Shown: one piece after another, positions 11,901 through 23,900 of the stretch
Position numbering within the stretch: position 1 is the first letter of the stretch
Layout: each line of letters begins with the position of its first letter
NCBI GenBank assembly: GCA_030142905.1
Contig: JASJOG010000072.1
Coordinates: 248,001-312,000, forward strand
Origin: Heliopora coerulea
Taxonomy: Eukaryota > Cnidaria > Anthozoa > Scleralcyonacea > Helioporidae
DNA: 64,000 nucleotides
Direction of reading: 5' to 3'
Program-made: the position numbers and the translations under genes
The notes under the pieces: generated by a model
Told to the model about the DNA's origin: nothing
The model's input: the letters and a program-made list of their open reading frames with translations, nothing else
The model's database searches: none

Positions 11901-14900
11901 TTATTTCGTGTCAAATCGTATATCCCGAGTTTTGTTACTTAGAGCTTGCGTGGTTTTTCTGAAAGGTCTTCGTCGAAGACGACCGTTCCAACTTCGCACT
12001 TCGGGTTCAAATGAGAACCATGCGTTAACAGTATAGTTATCTGTTTACATCTCCGTTAAAGCTTGTCCAGACGCTTATGGCGTCAAAAGTACGACTGTGC
12101 AGCGCTTAGACAGCATGTTTTCCACCTGTTGCAACAGCGCTTTCTTCGTGGCGTCCCGTTTTACTTACAATCAGTGAATTTCCTCACCTCTAACATTCCT
12201 CTTCCTCTTATTAGGTGTTAGTTTATTTGCACAACTGTAGTGGCCATTTCACACCAAGTCGCTGGTATAATCTTTTAATCCGATAGTTCAGCTTAGCTGA
12301 GCGTTTTTAACATAAATCTGTGCTTGAGCATGTTCACTATGATATACGGTCTAGACTAAATCAAGTTTCTGTCTTTTACTAAATTGTATTTCGGGGATAT
12401 TAGAAACCAAACCTTTGATAGTTTCTCTACTGTAATTGTCGCTTCCTGATTTTCATTTTACTTCGGCTTGTGCTTTGCAACCTTTTAAACGTAATCTCAT
12501 TTCGTATTGTTTATGAAGAGTCTTTGAAAATTACTCCTGTTTCAAGGTTCACAAGATTAAACAAAATAGAGCCAGTGTTTCTATATTTTCTATGGTGTAT
12601 TTTATAAAACCGTGCTAGTTCCTCGTCCTGCAGGCCATCTAACTAGAAAACGTAATAGTGGCAGCTTAAAGCCTGGTTCACACTAGCGACATAAGCACAA
12701 GGACAAGATCTATATGAAAACAAAACATGATATCTCCTCTGGGACTTGCGAAGATAAAACAACAAGAATTTTTCTTTGTTTCGTCTTTTGTTCGGCTCTT
12801 GGCTTATACTTGGACTATGATCTTATGCTTATGATTACGACAATCCTTATGTCGCAGGCTTGAATTCATTCCTTTGTTTTGCCTTTTGTTTTAACCTTAT
12901 GCTCAAGTGTGAACCAGGCTTAAGGACTTTAAAAACCGACGAGTATATGCGTAACCATCTTTGAGTAGATGGGTACACTTTCAGTTTGTTGTTCGATGCT
13001 TTTTTTCTTTTTGTACACAAAGGTAGCTTTGACGTGGCACATTTATTGGGAACTAACTCCTGGAGTCTCTATGAAATTACGTCTTCATCTTAACATTGAC
13101 ATGCTTAGCATGTCTTGTTATCAAGGCGTGTTCCCGGTTGCTTCCTTTTTCTGTAAAAAATGTTAAATGACTACAATTTTTCGCAAACGCATTATCGCGA
13201 ATCGATATTTGAAGAACATCCTACGTAAGATGGGAGGGAAAGGGCTTCAGTTCAGACATTGTGTATATCGAATGACCCAAGTGGCGTCCGTCAGTCTCAG
13301 TCTTCTTAAACTTGTGAGTTTGGTTCGACCCTAAGTTTTGTGTTCCTCTTTTTTCAAAGAAATTTCCTTACAAAACACTCCCACACAAAACTGACAGCGC
13401 TAACAAGGTCCGACTGAGGAATGATCAATACCTCATCCTTTCTGCGGTTTAGTGCATCAGCAAGGGTCAAGTAGGTTTTAAACAGACGCGATTGGATGAC
13501 AAAACAAACCTGTCGACATATGCTTATCTTAACCAAAAGAAGAAAGTATCCATTACGGTCTTATCACATAGTCGCCCTGTCCACTCCTAGTTAGCGTAAT
13601 CTTTCACAACTAGAGCGCTGTTTTGTAGCTTTAAATTTTAAATTTTTTTGGAACGCAGATCAACCGTTTATTTAATTCTGTCGTTAAAAGTTGTCCTTCA
13701 GCGAAACGTGGATGAACAGTAAGGATATTTACGTCTTCAAGAGACCATCTCTGCATTCTCTGAGATGGGCGAGTCGGGAGTTATTTTCGGCCGTGGTTAA
13801 CGAGGTTCTAAATGTGACAAGATTTCAAATTCTCACATGTGGGAATCACTGCCACATTTGGATTTTGGAAAGAACATCATTAACCCATTACGAGCAATTC
13901 TCGAATCCAACCTCGACTGATGTCGAACGAAGAAATGAGAGCGATTCGATTTGAACGAAGGAACAGAAACGTTCACAGATAGACTATTACAGAGGTCAAG
14001 CAAACTTGAAGCTCGGACACACCACAAGCAACGGAATGTTGCGTGAAATGCTTCTGGGGGCCATTTACCTGATCCGATTGTTGTAGACGATTGTTCCTCC
14101 TGGATTATGTAATGTTGTCTCAAAGGCTTAATTCCTGTTTTCGATTCACCCTGTAATAGGGACCTTATGATCTAAGACGTCAACTTGAACGACGACGACT
14201 TTTAAAATGTCGGCATTTGAAGAAACCATAGTTTATTGACCACCATGTTTGATACTTGTGGCTTGTTTTATGACTACTAAAACGCTCCAGTTCTCCTAAA
14301 ACGAGCTTAGTCTCCAGTTAAATTCAATGTTAAGTAACACCCTCCTTTCACTCAGCGGGCTGACGTCGTCCTTAACCCTTTAGCGGCAATTTTCCAAGAG
14401 GTCTCCATTTGATAAGTAAAATTGTCTGGCGTTAGACAGGTTAAAATATAATAAGTTGCGGAATAAGTTGCAAGAGTACTACGTAAAAGGCTAACAAAGA
14501 TAGTTTAACCCTTTACGTGGGAATTTTTACGGGAGATCTCCATTTGATAAGTGAAACTGTCTGGTTTGAGACGGGGTAAAATATAAGTAGCAGAATTGCA
14601 ACAGCGCCACATAAAGGATTAGGTGAAAACGGTCTGGGTGACTTATGGAGAACGACGGTGGTGTTGAGGATGCTCTGGTGAATGAAAATTATCCACTTTC
14701 TTCGTTTTGCTTGAAGAAATCGTATGCGACAATGTTATCGTATAAATAGGACCTCATTGTATACACGAGAATAATATTGGCTTGGGAATGTGTAATCCTT
14801 AGAGTATCCTGACCATTTTTTTTTCCAATGCTTGCCTTAACCCGAGGTCTCAAATGACAACGTTGCTCGCTGATTTTAATCTCATTCAGGTCTCTGTTAT

Positions 14901-17900
14901 TTACCACCAACATGCATTGCTTGATTTAGGCGAGCTCTGGTCAGTATTTAAGCACGTCAATGTTTTAAGGGAATTTCGTGATAATAGCTCCCAGCCTGAC
15001 GAAGATTCTCGCCAAAATAACCCTAACTCGCGTTTGCGACGCCGAGGATGAGCAAGGTTTCGTTAGTAATTCAATGTCACTTTACAGGTGTCTTTATATG
15101 TTAGAGGTTAAAGTTTAGCGATGAAAACCGCAACAGATTCATAATACTTACTGTGAGTGTAACTTTTGGACCACAGAAAACCTGCTTAGATTAGCGTGGG
15201 CGACTAATCTCAGAGGTAATGCAACGATGGGTGGAAACCATGTTGATGTAATGAGAGCTGAAGAATAGTTAGGAATAGGAAGATAACGTTCTTGAATATC
15301 ACATTTATCTCGCCTAAAAAATTCAAATTCAAATTCTAATTCTGTTTTTCTTAAATTTTTCAGTTGGAAGTGTAGCCAATTCCACGAAACCGAAGAAAAT
15401 TAAAATTAAACTAGGCTTCGTCGTCCCTCTTGACAACAGACTAGCAGCTACAGCAACGATTGGAAGGGAGCTTGTAAGTTTGTAGAAGGTTGTTGCAAAT
15501 AAGTAGAGTGAAAAAAGGACAGTACATGGCAAGGTGTTTGTTGAAGCAATGGCCTTGTAATAAATTCTCAAACTCTCTTTCGTTTTAATAAGTCTTGTAA
15601 TGTTTCACTCACTCAAACGCCAGACGATTTTATTCTGATTAACACCACATGATGTTACCCTGTCAAACCACAGACGATTGTACTCTTCCTAATCCAGTTT
15701 CACCCGTCATAGAATGACGTCTGAATTGTAGTGAGTTAAAGATCTCTTAAAGTTTAGACTAAATTCCCTAAACGTTGCTCAGACATACAGTTAGGTAATA
15801 ATGTCGTAATCACGTTTCATTTGTTTGGTTGTTTCAAACGTTCTGTCATCGTGTTTTCTGTCTTCAGGAGTCGGCATTCAGATTGGCCGTAGAACTTATT
15901 AATAATGACGCAAAAAAGCATGGCAGCAAAATAGAACTTGCTACAGATTTTTCAAGTACGTAAAACGCTTTCTTTGGGAAAACTACTGTATTTTCAATGA
16001 GAAAGTGTAAACATTCGTGGGCGTGTAGTTATTTGCAATTGATACTGCTAGTAATATTTAGCTAGTTTGTATCGTAAATGGAACAAGGCCATTGGGAAGC
16101 ATATCAAGAAATTTTGGTTAAAATGTGCGAAAATACCCTCATGAAATAAGGGATTATTGTTGTTATTACCGTTATCATTATCGTGATTATCATCATTATC
16201 ACTATCTCAATCATTATCATGATCACTGTCATTATCATTGTTATTGTCATTATCATTACCATTATCACTATTATTATTATCATTATCACTATTATTGTTA
16301 TTATTATAATTAATGTTAAGAAGTAATATTTCAAGTACGAGTTGATGTTCTTCCTCCGATTTCTAGATACCGAGAAACTCGTTAAAAAACTCGGCTTGGC
16401 TTCGTTTTTCAACTCGTTTCTCGGTATCTAGAAATCGGAGGAAGAACACTAAACGAGTGTTTGAAATTACTTCTCAAACGAACCAGTATTTTAGGCGAAA
16501 ATCCAGCCGAAAGTTGGAAAAATTCAGCTGTAATCTTCCTCCAATTTCTAAATACTGATTAATTATGTATTTCTTTTGTTTTTTCTTCGTGAATTATTAA
16601 TGAGTTTGAGAAAGTATCTTACCATATTTTGTAAATAGAACTTGTATGGTCATTTTAAGCTTGCAACATGTCGTTTTGATTTTTTGATGTCTGTTCACGA
16701 GACAGTAGGTGATTCTTACATTTCTCATGCCATTTTCTCCTTCCAAGGTCAAGTAAAAGATAGTGGATATAATGACCAGTACCAGTGTCAACAAATAGCC
16801 AAGCAGTTTGCCGCCGACCAGGACATTGTTGGAGTCGTCGGCGCTTTCAGATCAACTTGTTCCATTGCATTAAATCAATATTTTAAAACAAAAGGTATGA
16901 GGAAACATCGACTTTTAGGTGTAACTGGGGTCGAGAGGGACACCAGGATTCCTGAACGGAGGACAAAATAAATAATCATTTCCTTAAATTACAGAATGTT
17001 GTAGAGCGATATCCCGAGTAATTTTTTTTTATTTAAAAGCCGGAAAAATCAAATCCTCCAGCAATGCATATCCCGGAGCAAATATTGTAAGCACAAATCA
17101 ATTTTTTGTTGGAACATTGATTTTTTACGTAAACGAGGAAGGGAGACAAGTCCCCATTGTCTGCTTCTGTAGGTCAGGGAATAAATCAGTTTGATTAATC
17201 GCAATGTGTAAACATACCTTGAGCAAAAAACTTCAGCAGAGATTCAAACCCAAGTCCTTTGGGATTTTAGTCTGAAATCCGATTGAGCTTTAAGGTCAGA
17301 GTTTGACCTTGATCATGGGAAGATGGTGTCTACATCATGGCTTACCTGCATAAAATATGCTTATGAACTTGCGGGCTGTAATGATATCAGCCATTGTCGT
17401 AGCCTATGGGGAGGGGGCAGTTGCTCGCTTACTTTTTGTCATATTAAGGTTTGTTACAGATTTTTTCCAAATTCTTGACTATGATTGGTCAAAAACGTTG
17501 AGAAAATTCTCAACATTTTTCAGCACTTCTAGGGGCATTAACCGCTGAAATTGTCCTTTTTTAAGCCCACGATGCTATTATCCGCAGGCAATATCTTGTT
17601 AAACAAATCGATATCATGCACGTGCTGAGCTCATGCCACTGATGAGTTGTCCATCTTGTGCAAAGCTTGCCACTAGCCACAAAATAAAATTTCTAAGAAT
17701 TTTAAATCTTTTTTTTTTTCCAGTTCGTTTCAAATGGACCAATCTGTATTTATCCATTGCCTTAAAATGTAACTTAACAAGCTTGAAGATGTTTCTTGTC
17801 AACGAATGCCTTTAAGTGTGTGTTTTTGCTTGTTTAGCACGAACTCTGACCCAAATATCCTATGGTTCAACAGCGACAGAACTGTCCGATAAATCAAATT

Positions 17901-20900
17901 ATCCAAGATTCTTTCGAACATGTCCAAGTGATCGTTACCAAGCTGAAGCCCTGGCAGACATCATCAACATGTACAAATGGAAAAAGGTAATTGTTTTACT
18001 GAGCGATTCTCACAGTGCCTGGAAATTGAAATTCAGATTATGGGTTTAAAGAAGAATTATTAGAAATCAGGCTGTGTGGCTATCGGAAAACGTAAATGCA
18101 AAATAAAGATTAGAGCCCAGCTTAATTCTTTGCTGAGGGGATAAATATTAGATATTATACTATCAAATCTTTGATTTTTTCTAGGTCAGTACAATTGCCA
18201 CAAGTGATCGTGACGGCCAAGACCTTGCTAACTCTTTCCAAAAAGATCTTCAGAAACGAAGGGTTACAGTGATGGACTCAGCCCGATTCAATCGAGGTGA
18301 CTCCTCAAAAATTGTTCAACAGAAAGTGGAGCAGGTTGGTGATAGCTATTAAGCGTTCATACGGCCAATCCGCTGATCTCTCCACAAGACTGAATCGAGC
18401 ATCCTATCGTTGGAAAGGCCAAAGGGCCAGTCAGCGAAATTTGACCTGCACCTTTACTAAGGAACCAACGTCGTTGTAAATCTTTTTGCCCAGCACTTTC
18501 AAAAGTGTTCCCTGATCCTCTGTATGGCAAAATTGAACGAGTTCTTAGATCGAAAGACGGCTTTATCAACAGAAAACCCTATATAAGGACCATAAAGAGG
18601 TCGCACAGTTGGTCCCTTAGCAACGGCCGCCGGAATTCACTTCCGGCTTCATTTTCTGAACATGGGATGCTCGATCCAGTATTCTCTAGAGATCAGTGGT
18701 CACTCCCACAGGGGTAGTTTCCTCCCTGTAGTTAGGGGATCCGTCGGACTTGGTCCTAGTCACTTACAACCGTACTCGAAATAATGTCATTGCTAATCCC
18801 CGGGGATAGTGACCCTGGTCAGTTATCTCTAGAGATGAATGATCCCTGTAACTTTATACTTCTTTAATAGTTTATAAAGTCAAACAAACCACTGTATCCT
18901 AAGTCTATTTACACTGAACGAGATCTACAAGAATGGCGCCTAAAAAGTTTTAGATCAGGGTACCGGATGTCCAGGTATCGAAATCCGGGTAGGGTGTATA
19001 TCGTCACAATCCCCGATAGTTAAATATGACGCCATGATAAAGCATAACCAAACCTTAATCCTGAAAATCAGGACTGACAATCCTAATTAAATATCTAGGT
19101 CTAATCCAGAGTTGGATGACGAAAGTGTTACTTATCCTCATAACACTTCCGGCCTCTGAATTTCATGCAAGTCACTGGGTATCCACGCGAATTTTTGGTA
19201 GATTTATCGGGAGTTGAAGTAGCGTCGGTCATTTTGTTTGCGACGGGAAAGTGAAAACGATTCACTGTATGGTTACTTTGTCAGTGATTTTGATCGACAA
19301 TGCTCGTGGATATTAACTCTTATTTCGAAATAGGAGATATTTTTCTTAGAGTATGGCCTCGCTTAACATTGTCATGACAGCTTTAGAACAGAGAGTTGGT
19401 AAAAGAACACTAGTGAATTTCCTTTCATTCTTGCGAAATGTTGTTTCAGGTAAAGAAAGCCGAAACAAGGATCAACCTGATTAGTGCTCTTCCTAACGAC
19501 GCGCTTACAGCATTTCATCAGATCCAACAGCTGGTAAGTGTCAAGGTAGCATCTTCTCGTAGCCTAAAAAGTAATTATTTTGTGTAAAAAATGAACGATG
19601 ACCCAAGTTCATAAATAGGTCCATTTTGACGATATTCTCCCTTTAGGTCTTACTTGATCATTACCAAATCACTGTTTTCTTTCATTCGTTGTTAGGGCAT
19701 GATAGGCGAAGGCTGGGCTTGGCTTGTATCTGATAAAGTCACCGCCACATCGTTTAGAAATGAACCCACATTACAGCAAGCCATGGAAGGCTTAGTCGGC
19801 TTAACTGTAAAATGTGAGTTTTTATGTAACGTGTTTCTCCCTAGTCCAGCTTCTTCTCGACTCTTTTTACATTCTAACGGACATTTTTACACTGTGTTAT
19901 CGTAAAGGGGTCAACATTTTTCGAATGTCAGAGTGTATGTCCGTGTGAAGTTGCCTTCGCAGAAGACATTTTAATCCTTTCATGCCTGAGACGTCTCACC
20001 TCGACGAGTAAAATCGTCTGGCGTTAGCCAGAGTAAAATAAAGTCGGCCACGGACCGGAAACGGTTAACACGTGAAAGATGATAAGATAACTCTACTATA
20101 GGTTGAAAGAATTCTTTGAATTCCTTTCGGTGAAGTTACTGTCGTGAACTAAACCACCAAAAGAGAGTGAGCTCTGGTAAGATGAAGGTGTACCAGGTTT
20201 TTATTTCTCACAATCTTTTTTTTTGTTCTCACTGTAGCTGGTAGTGGAATGCGGTATCTGGATTTACTGGTGTTGTGGTTGGAAAAAGTTGAAGGTCAAT
20301 ATCCTGGTGTTATATGGTCTGAAAATGTAAGTAAAACAAAGTTATATATGATGGTGTTAAAACATTAGAAAGTTTAGAATCGGCAAAGTCAGACTTCAGG
20401 ACTTATGAACTTGGCCCTTACGAACTGTCTATTAGTCTGTGTTTTAATCTGCCTCTGTCTGTCCATTTCCTGTCTATCCGCATGTCTACCCCTGTATGTT
20501 TTCGTCGGGTATTGTCATTCTTAATTTGAACAATTTTCTCTCTTTTCTTGTCTGTCTTTCGATGCCTCTTTTCTTTTTTTAAATATTTAATTTCTTTCGA
20601 AGATAATTTCAACTAAGCTTTAGTAAGCGTGTGAACCGTAGTGAATAGTGCAAAACCTACGTGAAAGTTCTCAAAAGAACTGTAGCAATGCTATAACAAG
20701 AAAACTGTGACAACTGTGCTTTGTAGTTTTACAGTTTTCTTGTTAGCATTGCTACAGTTCTTTTGAGAACTTTCACGTAGGGTTTACACCATTCATCATG
20801 GTTCATACGCTTACTAGAGCTTTGTTTAAGTTTGTCACCACGGCAAAATTGTCATTTTACTATAATTTAAACTACATTTTTTTCAATTTTTCAGCGGCGG

Positions 20901-23900
20901 CCTAAAACATCCACTTTCGTCTCTCAAGTATATGATGCTGTCTTCGCGTACTTCAAAGCTTTCGACAAACTTGCTAAAAAAGGGATTATCCAACCGGTAT
21001 GAAAAACCGAAATTGTACAAGCCACTTCGTACAGACGCTTCTTCACTTCAATTTATTGAATACGTCGTCCTCCCCACTCCTTCGATTCTTTATTCTTGCT
21101 AATAAAAGTTAACTTGTTCATTTTTTTCCTGCTTTTTATTCACAGGGAGAGAGCGTAAGCAGACTGCGGGATATCGTCTTCGACGAACTGAAAAGTTTTA
21201 ACGCTCCCACTGTCCAGAACGGTTTTCTTAGTGCCACAGGTGAATGGTTACATTAAGTTTGGAGAACGTTTGAATTTGAGGAAACTGCTGAAGGGCTGAA
21301 TTCCCTGACCTCGCGCTCTCATTTAAATTCCCCTCCTGAAATCATTACGAAAATTAATTTTATTTAAAAAAAAATATTTAAAGGCGGAAATATTCAGCCA
21401 GATAACACTTTCTTATGAATTAAGCCCAAACATTCGAAGGTTTTTGGCCTCCATTCCAAAAATTATCGTTTTCCTTCTTAAAATTTATTATACTAAACAG
21501 TTAAACCGTACAATTGGAAATTGCCATCCCAAACAACATATATGGAGACGCGTCCTCATCACACCAGATGACTTATAAGTTTTTGGTAAATAGAGACTTG
21601 CAGACTGGCGGTAGATATATAACACCATGACAAACCAACGCACATGTCATCCTCTCTACTCGCCTGCAGAACTTGATTAGTTCCAGTATAGTTCGAGCAT
21701 CTTAACAAGAATCAGAATATCAGTCCTTGTCAGCGGCCTGGAAGACTTTTAAATTAACTAGCCGTAGGGTGCATGGTCGGATCCAGAAGCAACGTTTACA
21801 GAGAGGCGCAAAAAAGATTTACTCTTCCCATGCCCATGTCTTCAACTGTATATATTTTGTATTTTCAGTGTTCAGCAAGTCATAACCCATTTAGCTCTTC
21901 CTTAGATCTTCCTCTATCAACTTTTTCCCATTGGCATAGGACTTCTATTATGTCGCTTTAGCTAACGCCAGACGATTTTACTCAAGGGCAGAGCTCCTGC
22001 TGTGAAAGAGTTATAGCGATTTCAGTTAAGCCATGTACATTCAAAAGTCCAAGATGTCCCTACCATCGCATTGGTACTCACACATAGTTATAATTGAGTT
22101 TTAATGTTACTGCTGAAGTCATAGAAATTCGTAGGAATACGAGTATTAGAATAAAGAAATTTTTGTTGGAATTTTATCGCCAATGTCAGCGATCTTGTTG
22201 ACGATTTTCAGTCACCTGTTGAGTAACAAGATTACCTGGTTGTCATCAGTTTACCCAAATTCAGTTCGCTAGCGTAAAAATCACAGTCAAAATTAGAATG
22301 TAGGATCTGCCTTGAAATCATCAGTTGCAGTTGGTTTGATGTTTCATGGTTTATTATACGTCTTATTTATGTTTTATATCAGTTGTAATATCATTGTTAC
22401 ACCGCGCGCTCTTTAAGTTTTCGTTATCTTTTCTACTATTTTCTTAGGTGGCTTTCTTTATTTCGATAAACATCAAGATGCTCCTCCTTATTACAACATC
22501 GTTAACTTAAAGGTAGATGTCTTTCAGTGGATCAAATAAATGTAACTTAAAGAAGATCTCCCTTGGGTTAGATGAATGACTTATAAGAGGCTAAAAGAGT
22601 TGAAGGATAAACGAAAAAGGTTGAAATGATGCGAAGGACAACCAGCGAACGAACGAGATGACAAATGATGAAAAGGATGGAAGGGGAGAGGCGGAGGAGA
22701 GAGAACAGAAGGGAAAAGAAAGAGAAGGGAAGGACAGCAGACGAAAGGTGGAGAGAAGAGGAAGTGTAGGAAGGGCCACGAATGAGATGAGCTGTGGTGG
22801 AATGGAATGGGATAGGACGGGGGAGAGGAATGAGAAAAGGATGGATGGATTGATGGTAGGGAAGGGGAGAAGGACTAAGGGAAGGAAGGAATGATGGAGA
22901 GAAAGAGGAGCAAACGGACAAAGAAATGAATAGGATGTGAAGGAGATGGAAGAAGAAGGCAAATGAAAAGAAACTAGAGGTGGGAGAAAAGAGAGTTAAG
23001 GAGGAAGTAGGAAACGAAATGGTGAACAAACGAAGAAGTGAATCCATGTCAATGAAAAGAACTTATGATTATCCTGATTTCTTAATTTTTTCCTTATCCT
23101 TCGCAGAATAAAAGATGGGAAAACGTTGGTTTCTGGAGCAGGTCCAGGTCTGGTCTGTCTCTTCAACCAGGTCAAATAAAATGGCATGGTGACACTATGC
23201 AACCGCCTAGTGATGAAGGTAAACCTGGAAAGATCACCATGAAGATTGGTTTCATCACTCCATTTCATCCTGAACTGACCGGTCTTGCTCACCTTGGTCG
23301 ACAATATCTTGAAGCCTTCCAAACCGTTCTTGAAATGCTGAACAACGACGACTCCCTTGCAGTTGACTTTATGGGAATTGAGAAAGATTCAGGACCAAAT
23401 CCTTCTCAGACTTGTCAGGATGTAGCGAGGTCGTTCGCCAAGTCTGGTGTCGCAGCTGTTATTGGTGGTTATCGATCGATTTGCTCTATGAAAGCTGCGG
23501 ATGTACTGGGTAAGGGTATTGAATCAGGGGTGGCGCCCGAGGGGGAACAGAGGGGGCTACATCCCCCTGTTGGGGAACGTTAGCCCCCTGTCGGGGAATA
23601 ATTAACAATCCGTTGGGGAATTTTCACTGATGAGCACATTTATGTATTGTACAAACTATAAGCAGTTGTTATTGATTTAGCCAAGAAAGTTAACAGACTC
23701 TTATTTTTTTGTCAAATCTAAAAGTAAACTGTTTCTAGTCACTTGTTTCGATTATTCTTGCGAAAAATAACGTGATGTTTTCGACCTTCAAATAACGAAA
23801 TTATAAAGGGAGCATAGTCATGGCCCCTCTGGTTTCTGCCCTCCTGTCGGGGACTTTGGCCCCTGCGTCGGGGAATTCGTGGGGCCATCACTGTATTGAA

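Larger units (their letters stand above)
9027..15363 (+). other. Intron 1 of the triple-domain receptor gene
   Basis: A 6.3-kb intron between the signal-peptide exon (donor GTGAGA) and exon 2 (acceptor TTTTTCAG). No exon with receptor similarity was found in it. It holds MITE copy 3 (12668-12921) and a tandem pair of TTAA-family repeats (14377-14620). The open frames at 10190-10390, 11618-11914, 12969-13166 and 13691-14123 show nothing recognisable. Its length would suit first-intron enhancers, but none can be read from the sequence. Confidence 0.7.

Noticed and set aside
16104..16412. Ile/Met-rich minus-strand frame looking like a membrane protein
   Set aside because: It is the complement of an ATTATC microsatellite.
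22568..23047. 159-codon minus-strand frame (Ser/Phe/Leu-rich)
   Set aside because: Complement of the polypurine tract; compositional artefact.
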